Assembly (NCBI GenBank): GCA_964352625.1
Contig: CAYGSD010000001.1
Coordinates: forward strand, 124,001-188,000
DNA length: 64,000 bases
Direction: 5' to 3'
Source: JAAEPI01 sp964352625
GTDB taxonomy: Bacteria; Bacteroidota; Bacteroidia; Cytophagales; Cyclobacteriaceae
A program made the translations under genes and the position numbers. How positions within the stretch are numbered: position 1 is the stretch's first letter; each line of letters opens with the position of its first letter. Shown here piece by piece: positions 23,034-32,729 of the stretch. Under the pieces are notes generated by a model that was not told the origin of the DNA, made no database searches, and was given only the letters and a program-made list of their open reading frames with translations.

Positions 23034-24659
23034 TCAAGGACTAACCTTGAATTTACTGTCCTGACTAGGTACAACTTCTTCGTCAAACTGGATTTTGTTG
23101 ATGTAGAAGACCTTTCTTACTCTCGGACGAGGGTGGTTTTTGTTTTTTATTCTGTGCAAACCATATGAGTAGAGATTATTCTGATACCAGTTTTTAATAC
23201 CTCTTATATCATCACTCCTTCCTCTAATTTTATCCCCATCTTCAAGCAGTCTTATTGGATTATACGTCTTTCCTTCAATAACATTAGAGCCCGATACGGC
23301 TTTTGATTTAATTTGATCATCATCAATGTACATGATGGCCGCATTATCACCTTGAATATTGACCGCTACACTCTCTTCAAGGTTATAAGATGTTATATCA
23401 TTTGTTCTAAAACTATTATCCCAAACTACTTCACCTTGGGAGTTAAAAGCGAGTACAATCGCATGAGTGTATTTGTAACCCAAAAACGAACCATTTGTAG
23501 GAAATCCACCATTTGAACTATTCAAATAACCTATTTGATACGGGCTGTAACCGCCACCATAAGAAGAGCTATTTTGTGCATATCTGGTGTAATAAGCCTC
23601 TGCAATTAAAATATTTAAATCACCACTGGGAATTATATCATGTATGTAGAGTTGGAAGTTGAACTTGGGATCCCTTCCTCTGGCACGCTTTCTTGCAACT
23701 TTTCTTTCAATCCGTTTCTGTGCTCTCTCACCACGAAAGGCAAAAAAGTTATCCAAGTCTCCATAATTGTGGTTCTTAAGAAATTTCTGCTGGCCATTTA
23801 CAAATTTTGAAATATAAACCCCCCTACTGAATGTAGAAGTTTTTACTGAATAAGTACCAGCCATATATTGTATTCCTCCTCCAAAATTCGTGGTAGTCCC
23901 GTCAACTAAATTCAATTCTTCACCAGGATTAATTAAGTTTTCTTCGATAACTAAACCACTATAAGTGAAACTTTTGATTCGATTGGTGTACTTTCCATTT
24001 CTCATTCGCTCTGCCAATACGATAGAGAACGTTTTATTTTCCTCATCAATCACCAAATCAAATACGCGTTCATTGTAGTTATAAAAACCAGGAAGTACTT
24101 TGGGCTTATCTCCAACAATATCATGCACCAAGGCTACCGGACGATAATTATAATTACCCACTAATAATATTCCTTCATCCAATGCTTCGAAATATTGAAG
24201 ATCCATCGCAAATGGCAACTCAATTTCTGAGTTGATTGCCTTCTCTCCTTTCACATCAATTACTGTAACTTGATATTCCTTGTACCGATTAGCTTTATCA
24301 AATAGTAAAAAGAAGTAACCAAGACTATAATCATATCCTATGAGCTCTACACCTGTTGGGATAATCTGAACCAATTTCCACTCTATTTCTAGGTTGCGGT
24401 TAACCAGATAAAACTGCCAAATTTCTCCATTGTCAACCCCTTCATGTGTGTCTTGCACAACGAGTAATCCTCCTTCATATCCATCAACTACGTCAAAGTC
24501 ATCGCGCATGTCTTCTATAGGAATCTCTAAGCGCTGTGGTTGAAGAATTACCTGACTCGTATCTCTTTTACTCTTCCGCTTCCGCTTCATTTCCTCCTCT
24601 TGTCCAGAAACTGTGATGGATGAAATGGCTAATAAGAGAAATACTAATTTTCGTAACAT
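23034..24659 (-). CDS. Secreted protein of unknown function
   Basis: 541 residues; signal peptide to about residue 19, then a basic patch (KRKRKSKRD). The rest alternates short strands with conserved aromatic/Asp pairs (YEGGLLVVQDTH, GILLVGNYNY, YIHDIIPSGDLNILIAEAYYTRY) that suggest a beta-propeller-like architecture, plus a KRIERKVARKRARGRD basic helix and a Gly/Tyr/Ser-rich segment near the middle. Not recognised as any named family. It begins the operon with the O-methyltransferase (29 bp downstream), transglycosylase and TrmN6, but its relation to cell-wall work is only positional. Confidence 0.7.
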   Translation of the reverse strand: MLRKLVFLLLAISSITVSGQEEEMKRKRKSKRDTSQVILQPQRLEIPIEDMRDDFDVVDGYEGGLLVVQDTHEGVDNGEIWQFYLVNRNLEIEWKLVQIIPTGVELIGYDYSLGYFFLLFDKANRYKEYQVTVIDVKGEKAINSEIELPFAMDLQYFEALDEGILLVGNYNYRPVALVHDIVGDKPKVLPGFYNYNERVFDLVIDEENKTFSIVLAERMRNGKYTNRIKSFTYSGLVIEENLINPGEELNLVDGTTTNFGGGIQYMAGTYSVKTSTFSRGVYISKFVNGQQKFLKNHNYGDLDNFFAFRGERAQKRIERKVARKRARGRDPKFNFQLYIHDIIPSGDLNILIAEAYYTRYAQNSSSYGGGYSPYQIGYLNSSNGGFPTNGSFLGYKYTHAIVLAFNSQGEVVWDNSFRTNDITSYNLEESVAVNIQGDNAAIMYIDDDQIKSKAVSGSNVIEGKTYNPIRLLEDGDKIRGRSDDIRGIKNWYQNNLYSYGLHRIKNKNHPRPRVRKVFYINKIQFDEEVVPSQDSKFKVSP

Positions 24660-24755
24660 GCTCTGCTAACAATCCTATTTGAATACAACCCTAAAGCTAA
24701 ATGAAACTATTAATGCTAAGTAAGGTCAATGAGTGAATCTAACTGATATTTGCTT

Positions 24756-25244
24756 ATGAGTAGTTTTAAAAATTGGTCCGAATTTCATCAAAGACTTAAT
24801 CTGATTTTTCATGCCATTGTAGCAATCACCATGTTGCCCTTCGTCTGGCTGTACCTCGAAATAGATTCTGGCAATCGAAGCGGGTTAATATCTGATTCAG
24901 TAGTTACGGTACTTTTCGTAATCATTTCTCTGAGTTTGGCTTCTACGGCCTACCTCTACAGAAAAAAACAATTGAGTGAGACACTGACACGTCCATCGCT
25001 GCGATCAAAACTGGAGGCGTACATGAAGCTCCAAATAGTAAGCTACGCCCTCCTCGAAGGATCAGCCCTGTTTTCTACCATTGCATTTTATCTAACCGCC
25101 AATTATTTGTTCGTGGTGATCTATGTGGCTGTTCTTTTCGTTTTTTCACTTTTTAGGCCACAGCTAGATCGAACCTGCAGGGAGCTAAAGCTGAATAGCG
25201 AAGAGCGGAACCTGTTAGCGGATAGAACTGATATTCCCGAATAA
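24756..25244 (+). CDS. Small four-helix membrane protein, unknown
   Basis: 162 residues from ATG 24756 (MSSFKNWSEFHQRLNLIFHA); a TTG six bases upstream is less likely. Four hydrophobic helices (about 16-36, 48-66, 92-112, 115-133) with short loops, N- and C-termini probably cytoplasmic. No recognised domain, although similar small four-helix proteins recur in Bacteroidota. Transcribed divergently from the secreted-protein operon (97 bp apart) and ended by a shared bidirectional terminator. Confidence 0.7.
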   Translation: MSSFKNWSEFHQRLNLIFHAIVAITMLPFVWLYLEIDSGNRSGLISDSVVTVLFVIISLSLASTAYLYRKKQLSETLTRPSLRSKLEAYMKLQIVSYALLEGSALFSTIAFYLTANYLFVVIYVAVLFVFSLFRPQLDRTCRELKLNSEERNLLADRTDIPE

Positions 25245-25269
25245 AAAAGCCACCCTATTTGGGTGGCTT
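25241..25269. terminator. Bidirectional terminator
   Basis: AAGCCACCC (25247-25255) and GGGTGGCTT (25261-25269) form a perfect 9-bp stem with a 5-nt loop. The minus strand reads six T residues after the stem, so it firmly ends the CHAT gene (stop 25288); on the plus strand it directly follows the small membrane protein stop. Confidence 0.88.
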
Positions 25270-25287
25270 ACTTATCTGTTTAGAAAT

Positions 25288-28200
25288 TTAGTCTAAGCCT
25301 ATCATAATAAAAGGACCCCAATAAATTGGATCTTTATACTCATTTCTAATTTCCTTTTTTGCATCGATAAACGCCTGACGTTTGTCACCTGTTTCTATCC
25401 ACTTTCTGTAGAACTTCACCATCAATTGCTGAGTTGCTTCATCGGATACTTTGAATAAACTCATGATGATTGTACGAGCTCCAGCTACCAAGAAAGCACG
25501 CTGCAATCCGTAAACACCTTCACCTGCCTCAATTTCACCAAGACCCGTTTCACAAGCTGATAGCACCACCAAATCTGTCTTATCCAGGTTGAGGTTCATG
25601 GCTTCATAGGCCGTAAGAATTCCGTTGTTCACATTATAGTTATATCGGGTTTCATTCAAAATATCACCTGCTCCTGCCAGGAGTAATCCAGTTTTCAGCA
25701 GTGGGTTTTCAAATGCCGATGCTTCATTCAACTCATCCTTCTTACGCTTGGAGTCGTCCTGAAAAAATCCATGTGTCGCGACATGGAAAATTCTAGGATT
25801 ATCAATGGCTTTTATAGAAGGTTCATCAGCAGCTAACTCTGTACTTGCGGTAACCTTCCACCCTTTTCTATTCAGCAAATCAACAAGTTCTTCCAACTCT
25901 TTCTTTGTTCCGGGAAGATCAGAAATAACCTCTGCTGTGGCTCTGGTGATCCCCGAATCTGGCAATGGGATACCTGGAGTTGTAGAAACGTAAAACTGCG
26001 GATTTCCAAACATCTGAGCGGTTTCTGCATCCGTAGATACTTCAGGTTTTTGCTGATCCAAATAAAGATCCTTGGTGTTGCTTAGCAAGATAATGTTGGA
26101 ATTGTCCAGAATGTAGCGACCGTCTGGCGTAGCAATCGCTTCGAGATTTATTTGGTTGTAGACTCCATCTGGTGACAGATAAACCGAAGTTACCGCACCC
26201 ACCTTGTCTACGATTGGCTTCCAGTATTCGTCATACGAGATGTCATCTGCTAATTTGAATTTGATTCGGTTTCTATAATTCTTGAGGAATTTGTTTTCAA
26301 GATCTTTTCCATTGTCCAGAAGAATTAATTGCGGTTCCGTTCTTTTTCCTCCTTTCACATAGAGCACTGCATATTGCACCGAATCCGAGAAATCATGATT
26401 GAAATACCGAAAACGAATCATCTCTATAGCCACCTCGTTCTCCTTGAGCGCATCTCTCACATTTTCCCAAGTAACAGGTCCGGTATCAGCTCCACTGAAA
26501 TCCTCCGATCGCTCACTCATTTGCTTTTCTAAGGCCTCTACTTCGTTGGAAAGGGAGTGAGGGCTAATTCCATTCTCGGCCAGCTGCGCAGAACTCATAG
26601 AAAGTGCCACTGTCAATAGCTCCTTTTTCTCAATCCAATCATTGTACATTTTGATGAGTTCCTCATCTCCTGAGCCCATTATCCTTTGACGAATTTTGAT
26701 GGATGAGTTGAGCAAGAGCGCCTTTGTCAAAAGGGCGTTGTTGTACATCTCACCAAAATATCTGCTGCTTCTGTTTCGGCTAACAATCAATGTGTTGTAA
26801 AACTCATAGTCGTACTTTATTGTATTCCAAAATTTTGCTTTCTCTCTTTCGCTAAGTGCTGGAAAATAATCCTGAATGAACACCTTATAATTCTCAAGTA
26901 CTTGCTCAAGCTGATCTTGTGATCGCTTATAGTCACCCTGCATGTAATAGGTCTTACTTAATTTGGACTGAACCTTTACGTATTCGGGATGTGTGGTGCT
27001 AAATACCCTTTCGAATTGCTTCAGTGCATCACCATACAAATTTTCCGCTTGCGAATATCTTCTTTGTCGATAGTTGATATCTCCTTTCAATAAACTGATA
27101 GTAGCGGCATTCACATTGTTTCTTCGGCCAACCTTAGAAGACCAAATACGATTGGCCTGATCCAAGTACTGATTTGCCAGTGAATAATTACCAGCGGCAA
27201 TGTTGGCTACAGCCATGTTTTTCAATATCTCAGCATATGTTGGGTTACTACCACCGAGGCTGGCTCCAATGATTTTTTCTGCCTCAGCAAATCTCTTCTG
27301 GACGAGCTCGATGGGTTTGCCATCATAAAAATTCACCAAGGCTAACTGGGATGTGGATTTCCCTACGTCAACATGGTCAGGCCCGAACCTTTCCGTTTGA
27401 ATTTTGATTGCTTGCTGCAATAGTCTTTCGGCCTTTTGATAATCACCAATGACCGTAAGCACATTGGCCAATGCGAGCATTGACGGCACCACCTTCGTGG
27501 ATGATTCACCGAAAATGGAAAGCGTGATGTTGTTGGCCTGCCGAGCTAATTTTTCTGCTTCTGTATAATCGCCTTTCACCAAACGAAGTTTTGAAGAAAG
27601 GATCAGTGTCTCATTTAGGTGTCTGCTTTGAGGGCCAAATTGCTTTTTCTTATCCTCCAACGATTTCTTGAGGAGATCATCTGCATCTGAATAGCGTCCG
27701 ACATTGATATATAAACTTGCTTTATCATCGAGCTGATCTAGCCCCGTGGAGGCCAAGGTGGGCGCTGTGCGGGATTGAATTTTTTCTGAAGCGTATAGAT
27801 TGTCATCCGCTTCATCGAATTGCCCCTTAATAGACTGGAGTTTAGCAAGTGTGATTAAAGCCGAGGCATAATAACTCCTCGCTTCGGTTTCCTTTTTATC
27901 CTCCAAAATTTCTATCGCCAGGTCAATGTTTTCTTGGGCCTTTTTGTACTGGCCTATCTTGATTTGAAGGCCAGCAATCTTATCTAATTCTAGCCCATAA
28001 GCCATATCCACATTTTCATACTTCTCTCTTGACGCCAGCAAGGCGTCTTCGAGAAATTTAGATGCCATTTTATAATCGTCTGTAGCCTCATAGAAAACAG
28101 CTAGATGATTGAGAATAGTAATGTAGTCTGGATGCTTTCTGGTAATTTCCTTTTCTACTACTTCATGAAAGCTGTAATCATAAATAGCTTTTGCATCCTG

Positions 28201-29490
28201 AATCTTGTCGGTGTAGTCGATGTAATAGTTGGCCAATTGAATCTTAGTCAAATGATAGTCCGGTGCTTCGGTTCCCAACAGTTCTGCCTGAATGGCTAGA
28301 ATTTGCTCGTTATAACCTTCAACATTCTTGTGCTTTCCTGTAAGCAAACCTGCAAGCTTGGCAAACTCCAAAAGCTCAATTCTAGATTTATGAAATTTGG
28401 GGACGATAGGATTGATTAAAAGCTCGTTCACTCCAGTTTCCAATTTATTGAGATCACCAGCCAGGAGATCCAATTCCAAGTCCATTCTCTCTCTCGCCAG
28501 GTAGTGCATGCTGTTGCGATCGAATTCCTTGATCGCTCCTTTGTACATATTCTCTACGATATTGAATTTTCCTTTCTGATCATTTCGATACAATGCGCTC
28601 ATCAACCGTTCATTCATGAGCAAGACCATCCAGTGGGTCTCCTCGTATTTCTTTCGGCCTTCATTAAAAGCATCTTCGTAAGCACTCGCCTGAGCATCAA
28701 GTGAAAGGCCATTTTGACTCATCATCTCCGTGTCTAGAAATGTATTCCACCCATACAGAATGTGCGATTTCTTTAAGTTGTCCTTAATCCACTCTTTGTT
28801 GTCATAAAACAATTTTGAGGCTTCATCTACGTCACCCATGTTGGCGTAAGCTTCGGCCAGTACAGTCAGCAGTTCTGCATAATCTACCTTTTTTTCCTCT
28901 TGCTGCCTCTTGTCTCCCTCGCCAGAAATTGCCCGCTGATTATAAAAATCAAGGTTTTCCTTCACCAATTTGATTGCTTCCTGATTGAAGCCCTTACCCA
29001 CCAGAATCTGCGCTTCCATCACGTCGATTTCTGCCTTGATGTCATCTACCAAATTGCCACTTGTCTCAAAAGCTCGCCTTGCCCCATTCAGATACTTCTT
29101 CGCCAATCGGAAATTACCGAACTGAATCATTACTTCAGAGGCTTCCTTTAGCATAAATCCATGCTCGGTGGAAAGTGTATCGTTCACATCATAGCTCATC
29201 GAAATTCCACTTTCCAGAGGTGTCATTACATTGTTGAGCAAGCCTAGCTCTAGATTTATTTTAGCTTCTTTCAGTAAAGCAATCGCCATATATGAATTCT
29301 TAGTACCCAATTTCTTGGTCACTTTTTTCTTCATTTTTTCAATGCTTTTAAGAGCTTTGGCATATTCCCCTACCACGTAGTTTTCATCTGCTTGGTCCAG
29401 ATATTTTTGATACTGGGCCTGTGAATTGATTGCCGAGAGCAATACAATGAGGGCAATACATGACTTTCCAATATTTAGGACTGATCTCAT
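25288..29490 (-). CDS. Secreted TPR-CHAT protease-like protein
   Basis: 1400 residues; signal peptide to about residue 25. From about 30 to 900 it is a chain of tetratricopeptide repeats (for example GDYQKAERLLQQAIKIQ, GDYTEAEKLARQANNI). The last 300 residues are a CHAT (caspase HetF-associated) domain with the His-Cys dyad His1240 in FHVATHGFF and Cys1313 in LSACETGLGEIEAGEGVYGL. CHAT proteases cut substrates in TPR-CHAT systems such as TPR-CHAT with gasdermin or type III-E CRISPR, but here the protein is exported and no gasdermin or CRISPR gene is adjacent. Gene ends at a bidirectional terminator. Substrate unknown. Confidence 0.9.
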   Translation of the reverse strand: MRSVLNIGKSCIALIVLLSAINSQAQYQKYLDQADENYVVGEYAKALKSIEKMKKKVTKKLGTKNSYMAIALLKEAKINLELGLLNNVMTPLESGISMSYDVNDTLSTEHGFMLKEASEVMIQFGNFRLAKKYLNGARRAFETSGNLVDDIKAEIDVMEAQILVGKGFNQEAIKLVKENLDFYNQRAISGEGDKRQQEEKKVDYAELLTVLAEAYANMGDVDEASKLFYDNKEWIKDNLKKSHILYGWNTFLDTEMMSQNGLSLDAQASAYEDAFNEGRKKYEETHWMVLLMNERLMSALYRNDQKGKFNIVENMYKGAIKEFDRNSMHYLARERMDLELDLLAGDLNKLETGVNELLINPIVPKFHKSRIELLEFAKLAGLLTGKHKNVEGYNEQILAIQAELLGTEAPDYHLTKIQLANYYIDYTDKIQDAKAIYDYSFHEVVEKEITRKHPDYITILNHLAVFYEATDDYKMASKFLEDALLASREKYENVDMAYGLELDKIAGLQIKIGQYKKAQENIDLAIEILEDKKETEARSYYASALITLAKLQSIKGQFDEADDNLYASEKIQSRTAPTLASTGLDQLDDKASLYINVGRYSDADDLLKKSLEDKKKQFGPQSRHLNETLILSSKLRLVKGDYTEAEKLARQANNITLSIFGESSTKVVPSMLALANVLTVIGDYQKAERLLQQAIKIQTERFGPDHVDVGKSTSQLALVNFYDGKPIELVQKRFAEAEKIIGASLGGSNPTYAEILKNMAVANIAAGNYSLANQYLDQANRIWSSKVGRRNNVNAATISLLKGDINYRQRRYSQAENLYGDALKQFERVFSTTHPEYVKVQSKLSKTYYMQGDYKRSQDQLEQVLENYKVFIQDYFPALSEREKAKFWNTIKYDYEFYNTLIVSRNRSSRYFGEMYNNALLTKALLLNSSIKIRQRIMGSGDEELIKMYNDWIEKKELLTVALSMSSAQLAENGISPHSLSNEVEALEKQMSERSEDFSGADTGPVTWENVRDALKENEVAIEMIRFRYFNHDFSDSVQYAVLYVKGGKRTEPQLILLDNGKDLENKFLKNYRNRIKFKLADDISYDEYWKPIVDKVGAVTSVYLSPDGVYNQINLEAIATPDGRYILDNSNIILLSNTKDLYLDQQKPEVSTDAETAQMFGNPQFYVSTTPGIPLPDSGITRATAEVISDLPGTKKELEELVDLLNRKGWKVTASTELAADEPSIKAIDNPRIFHVATHGFFQDDSKRKKDELNEASAFENPLLKTGLLLAGAGDILNETRYNYNVNNGILTAYEAMNLNLDKTDLVVLSACETGLGEIEAGEGVYGLQRAFLVAGARTIIMSLFKVSDEATQQLMVKFYRKWIETGDKRQAFIDAKKEIRNEYKDPIYWGPFIMIGLD

Positions 29491-29534
29491 TTTGAATTGA
29501 ATTTTAGTAAGGACAAATAAAGTTAGAAATTCTC

Positions 29535-31592
29535 CTAAGCTTTTTTCATTAAATGCTCTAGTATTTCAATGGCGGCTTTAGCTATGACCGTGCCTGGGCC
29601 AAAAATGGAAACAACTCCCTTGCTAAAAAGCTCTTCATAGTCCTGCTCTGGAATAATGCCTCCGGCCACTACTGCAATATCATCTGCTCCCTGCTTTTTT
29701 AGTTCGCCAACTAGCTGTGGAATCAGGGTTAAATGCCCACCGGCTAAGCTCGAGGCGCCCACAATATGAACGTCATTCTCTATGGCTTGCTTGGCAACTT
29801 CCTGGGGGGTTTGAAAAAGCGGCCCAATGTCTACATCGAAACCCAGATCGGCGAAAGCGGTTGAGATGACCTTGGCTCCACGGTCATGACCGTCTTGTCC
29901 CATTTTGGCAACAAGAATTCTTGGCCTTCTGCCGTCCAACTTTGCAAACTGGTCGGACAATTCCTGTGCTCGCTGAAAATATTCGTCTTTCTTTATCTCT
30001 GAAGAATACACACCAGTAATAGATCTGTTCGTAGCTTGAAATCTACCAAAAACTTTCTCCATGGCAGATGAAATCTCTCCCAATGTCGCTCGCTCTCTTG
30101 CAGCATTGATTGCAAACTCAAGCAGATTATCACTCGTGTTTTGTGCGGCATTCTCTAGCGCTTGCAATGCAGCCTGTACTTTTCCTTCATTTCTTTCCTG
30201 TCTCAATTTGATCAGACGATCGACCTGAGATTTCCTCACTTTCTCATTGTCAACCTTAAGGAGCTTCAATTCTGTTTTCTCTTCGGGCTGATACCTGTTA
30301 ACACCTACCACCACTTCTCTTCCGCTATCAATTAAAGCCTGTTTTCGAGCTGCTGCTTCCTCGATTTTCATCTTTGGAAAGCCCTCCTCTATGGCTTTGG
30401 CCATTCCTCCCATTGCTTCCACTTCCTGAATCAATTCCCAAGCTCTCTCGGCCGTTTCATGTGTGAGTTTTTCAACAAAATGGGATCCACCCCATGGATC
30501 AATTACCTGGGTGATTTTCGGATCATTTTGCAAATAAATCTGAGTATCTCGTGCAATCTTGGCCGTCTCGTCGGTTGGCAATGCAATCGCTTCATCCAGG
30601 GCATTCGTGTGCAATGATTGAGTGTGCCCGAACACTGCTGCCATGGCTTCAATGCATGTTCTCGAAACGTTGTTGTAAGGATCCTGTGCTGTCAGACTGT
30701 ACCCTGAAGTCTGACAATGCGTTCGCAGCGCCATTGATTTTGGATCTTTTGGATCGAATCTATTTACCAGTTTTGACCAAAGTAATCGACCTGCTCTCAT
30801 CTTGGCTATTTCCTGAAAGAAATTCATGCCAATGCCCCAAAAGAATGAAAGGCGCGGTGCGAATTTATCTATTTCTATACCTGCTTCCAGGCCGGTTTTA
30901 ATGTACTCCAAACCATCCGCCAGGGTAAATGCCAATTCTATTTCAGCGGTAGCACCTGCCTCATGCATGTGGTATCCACTTATACTTATTGAATTGAATT
31001 TGGGCATATAGGCTGATGTATACCTAAATATATCAGCGATTATTCGAAGCGACTGTGCAGGTGGGTAGATGTAGGTGTTTCGCACCATGAACTCTTTCAA
31101 AATATCATTTTGAATAGTTCCAGCAAGTTTATCAGGGCTCACTCCCTGCTCCTCAGCAGCCACAATGTAAAAAGCCATAATCGGAATGACGGCTCCATTC
31201 ATTGTCATGGATACGGACATTTGATCCAGAGGAATCTGATCAAAAAGAACCTTCATGTCTTCCACTGAGTCTATAGCCACACCTGCCATTCCTACATCCC
31301 CTGATACCCTGGGGTGGTCGCTATCATATCCTCTATGTGTCGCCAAGTCAAAAGCTACGGACAAGCCCTTTTGTCCAGCCTTTAAGTTTCTTCTATAAAA
31401 TGCATTGGATTCTTCGGCTGTAGAAAAGCCGGCGTATTGTCTTATAGTCCAAGGCCTGGAAGCATACATGGTGGCATACGGCCCTCTTAGGAAAGGTGGG
31501 ATTCCAGCGGTGAATTTTTCATGAGAAAATCGCTCCTTTGAATTTGTGACAACATCTGACTTATAGCCGACCTTTTTCCAATCTATACTCAT
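29535..31592 (-). CDS. mutB: Methylmalonyl-CoA mutase large subunit
   Basis: 685 residues from the ATG at 31592 (MSIDWKKVGYKSD), which overlaps the small-subunit stop by 4 bp; the longer frame to 31619 would run into that gene. TIM-barrel domain: RGPYATMYASRPWTIRQYAGFSTAEESNAFYR and ISISGYHMHEAGA; cobalamin domain at the C-terminus with the DxHxxG ligand motif (KMGQDGHDRGAKV), SLAGGHLTLIPQL and GGIIP. It interconverts succinyl-CoA and (R)-methylmalonyl-CoA with adenosylcobalamin, in propionate metabolism. Cytoplasmic; acts as a heterodimer with the neighbour. Confidence 0.96.
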   Translation of the reverse strand: MSIDWKKVGYKSDVVTNSKERFSHEKFTAGIPPFLRGPYATMYASRPWTIRQYAGFSTAEESNAFYRRNLKAGQKGLSVAFDLATHRGYDSDHPRVSGDVGMAGVAIDSVEDMKVLFDQIPLDQMSVSMTMNGAVIPIMAFYIVAAEEQGVSPDKLAGTIQNDILKEFMVRNTYIYPPAQSLRIIADIFRYTSAYMPKFNSISISGYHMHEAGATAEIELAFTLADGLEYIKTGLEAGIEIDKFAPRLSFFWGIGMNFFQEIAKMRAGRLLWSKLVNRFDPKDPKSMALRTHCQTSGYSLTAQDPYNNVSRTCIEAMAAVFGHTQSLHTNALDEAIALPTDETAKIARDTQIYLQNDPKITQVIDPWGGSHFVEKLTHETAERAWELIQEVEAMGGMAKAIEEGFPKMKIEEAAARKQALIDSGREVVVGVNRYQPEEKTELKLLKVDNEKVRKSQVDRLIKLRQERNEGKVQAALQALENAAQNTSDNLLEFAINAARERATLGEISSAMEKVFGRFQATNRSITGVYSSEIKKDEYFQRAQELSDQFAKLDGRRPRILVAKMGQDGHDRGAKVISTAFADLGFDVDIGPLFQTPQEVAKQAIENDVHIVGASSLAGGHLTLIPQLVGELKKQGADDIAVVAGGIIPEQDYEELFSKGVVSIFGPGTVIAKAAIEILEHLMKKA

Positions 31593-32500
31593 GACTGCAT
31601 GTTTTGAAATTGTGCCCAAACCTTCTGAATCATTTGATCAGTAATGAAATCAATAAAGTAGCTCCCACCCGACGCGTCCTGAAAAGTTTGAATTTTCGCT
31701 TCATCTCTGATTAGGTTTCCAACATTCGTGGCAATGCGCTTGTGACTTTGGTCAGCATTGAAAGAAACAGAATTAGCTCCACCAATCACCGCAGCAAGTC
31801 CCGCTGATGACTGCACCAGTAAGTTTTTACTTTCGCTTGCATCCGCCGCAATTTCCGCATGAATCCAAATATCCGCATTTTGAATTTCCTGAATGCTCCT
31901 TACTCGATCAATCAAATATCTGAGCGCGCGCAATCTCGCGATTTCGAAAAAGAAATTACCACCAACATTCAATACAACACTTTTCAGCGTTCGATTCCGA
32001 GAATACTCCAGCAAAATGTCCGGCAGTTCGGAGTTCTCCTGTGCTGGCTGACAAAAACCCTGAACCATATTTTCGGACATAAATGCCAATGTTTCAGACA
32101 TAAATTTATCCGGAACCAAAAACGAAATAAAGCAATGCTGATAGTGAATGTTCCTTGTGAGTGTGTGCAAATCGACTTCACTAAAGCAATGAAATAAAAT
32201 ACCCGTGCATCCTTGGTTCAGGGACTCAAGCGCCGCTTTATTGGCAGAAATTTCATCCTCAACATCAATGGTTTTGAACAATTGCCAATCAAATTTCTTC
32301 TGTGAAAACTGCTTTGGTAAATAGGCGAGATTCTTTTCGTCAGTTTCATCAAAATATGCCGGGAGTTTCCAATCAGAAGTCAGATTCCAAACGAGTTCAT
32401 TCTCAGCATTATCTGTTCGCAATTGTGCATTGGCAGCCTTTTGCCACTGCTTCTTTGAACCAGAACTAAACTCACTAAATTGAAGCGGGGTTAATGTCAT
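31589..32500 (-). CDS. mutA: Methylmalonyl-CoA mutase small subunit, short form
   Basis: 303 residues. Similar to the barrel part of the mutase small subunit: N-terminal FSEFSSGSKKQWQKAANAQL, GCTGILFHCF, GGNFFFEIARLRALRYLIDRVR and the tail IQTFQDASGGSYFIDFITDQMIQKVW (the same DPWGGSHFVE-like motif as in the large subunit). It ends without the cobalamin-binding domain; small subunits are often about 450-630 residues. The stop codon overlaps the start of mutB (ATGA), so it looks like a normal operon rather than a break. The small subunit does not bind B12, so loss of that region would not remove catalysis. Confidence 0.88.
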   Translation of the reverse strand: MTLTPLQFSEFSSGSKKQWQKAANAQLRTDNAENELVWNLTSDWKLPAYFDETDEKNLAYLPKQFSQKKFDWQLFKTIDVEDEISANKAALESLNQGCTGILFHCFSEVDLHTLTRNIHYQHCFISFLVPDKFMSETLAFMSENMVQGFCQPAQENSELPDILLEYSRNRTLKSVVLNVGGNFFFEIARLRALRYLIDRVRSIQEIQNADIWIHAEIAADASESKNLLVQSSAGLAAVIGGANSVSFNADQSHKRIATNVGNLIRDEAKIQTFQDASGGSYFIDFITDQMIQKVWAQFQNMQS

Positions 32501-32607
32501 CCTTCAAAGGTACAAAGGGTGAAATTGAAAATATTTATCTTCTTTAACGTTTTGTATTTTTCAAAGAATCTTCAATGAAAAAAGGCCTTAGGTTTGAAGA
32601 AAAAAGG

Positions 32608-32638
32608 TTTTGAAAAAGTCAAGCACATATTACCTTTT
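32608..32638 (+). promoter_or_regulatory. Candidate dnaA promoter
   Basis: TTTTG (32608-32612) and TACCTTTT (32631-32638, one mismatch to TAnnTTTG) are 18 bp apart in the A/T-rich region upstream of dnaA. This gives a leader of about 85 nt. Pattern match only. Confidence 0.35.
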
Positions 32639-32729
32639 TTTTAACTTTTTTTTATGACAGTTTTGTTGTCCGCCTCTATGTAAAAGTCGGACGTCACCAC
32701 ATTTTGTAACCGTATAAACCACCACTAGA

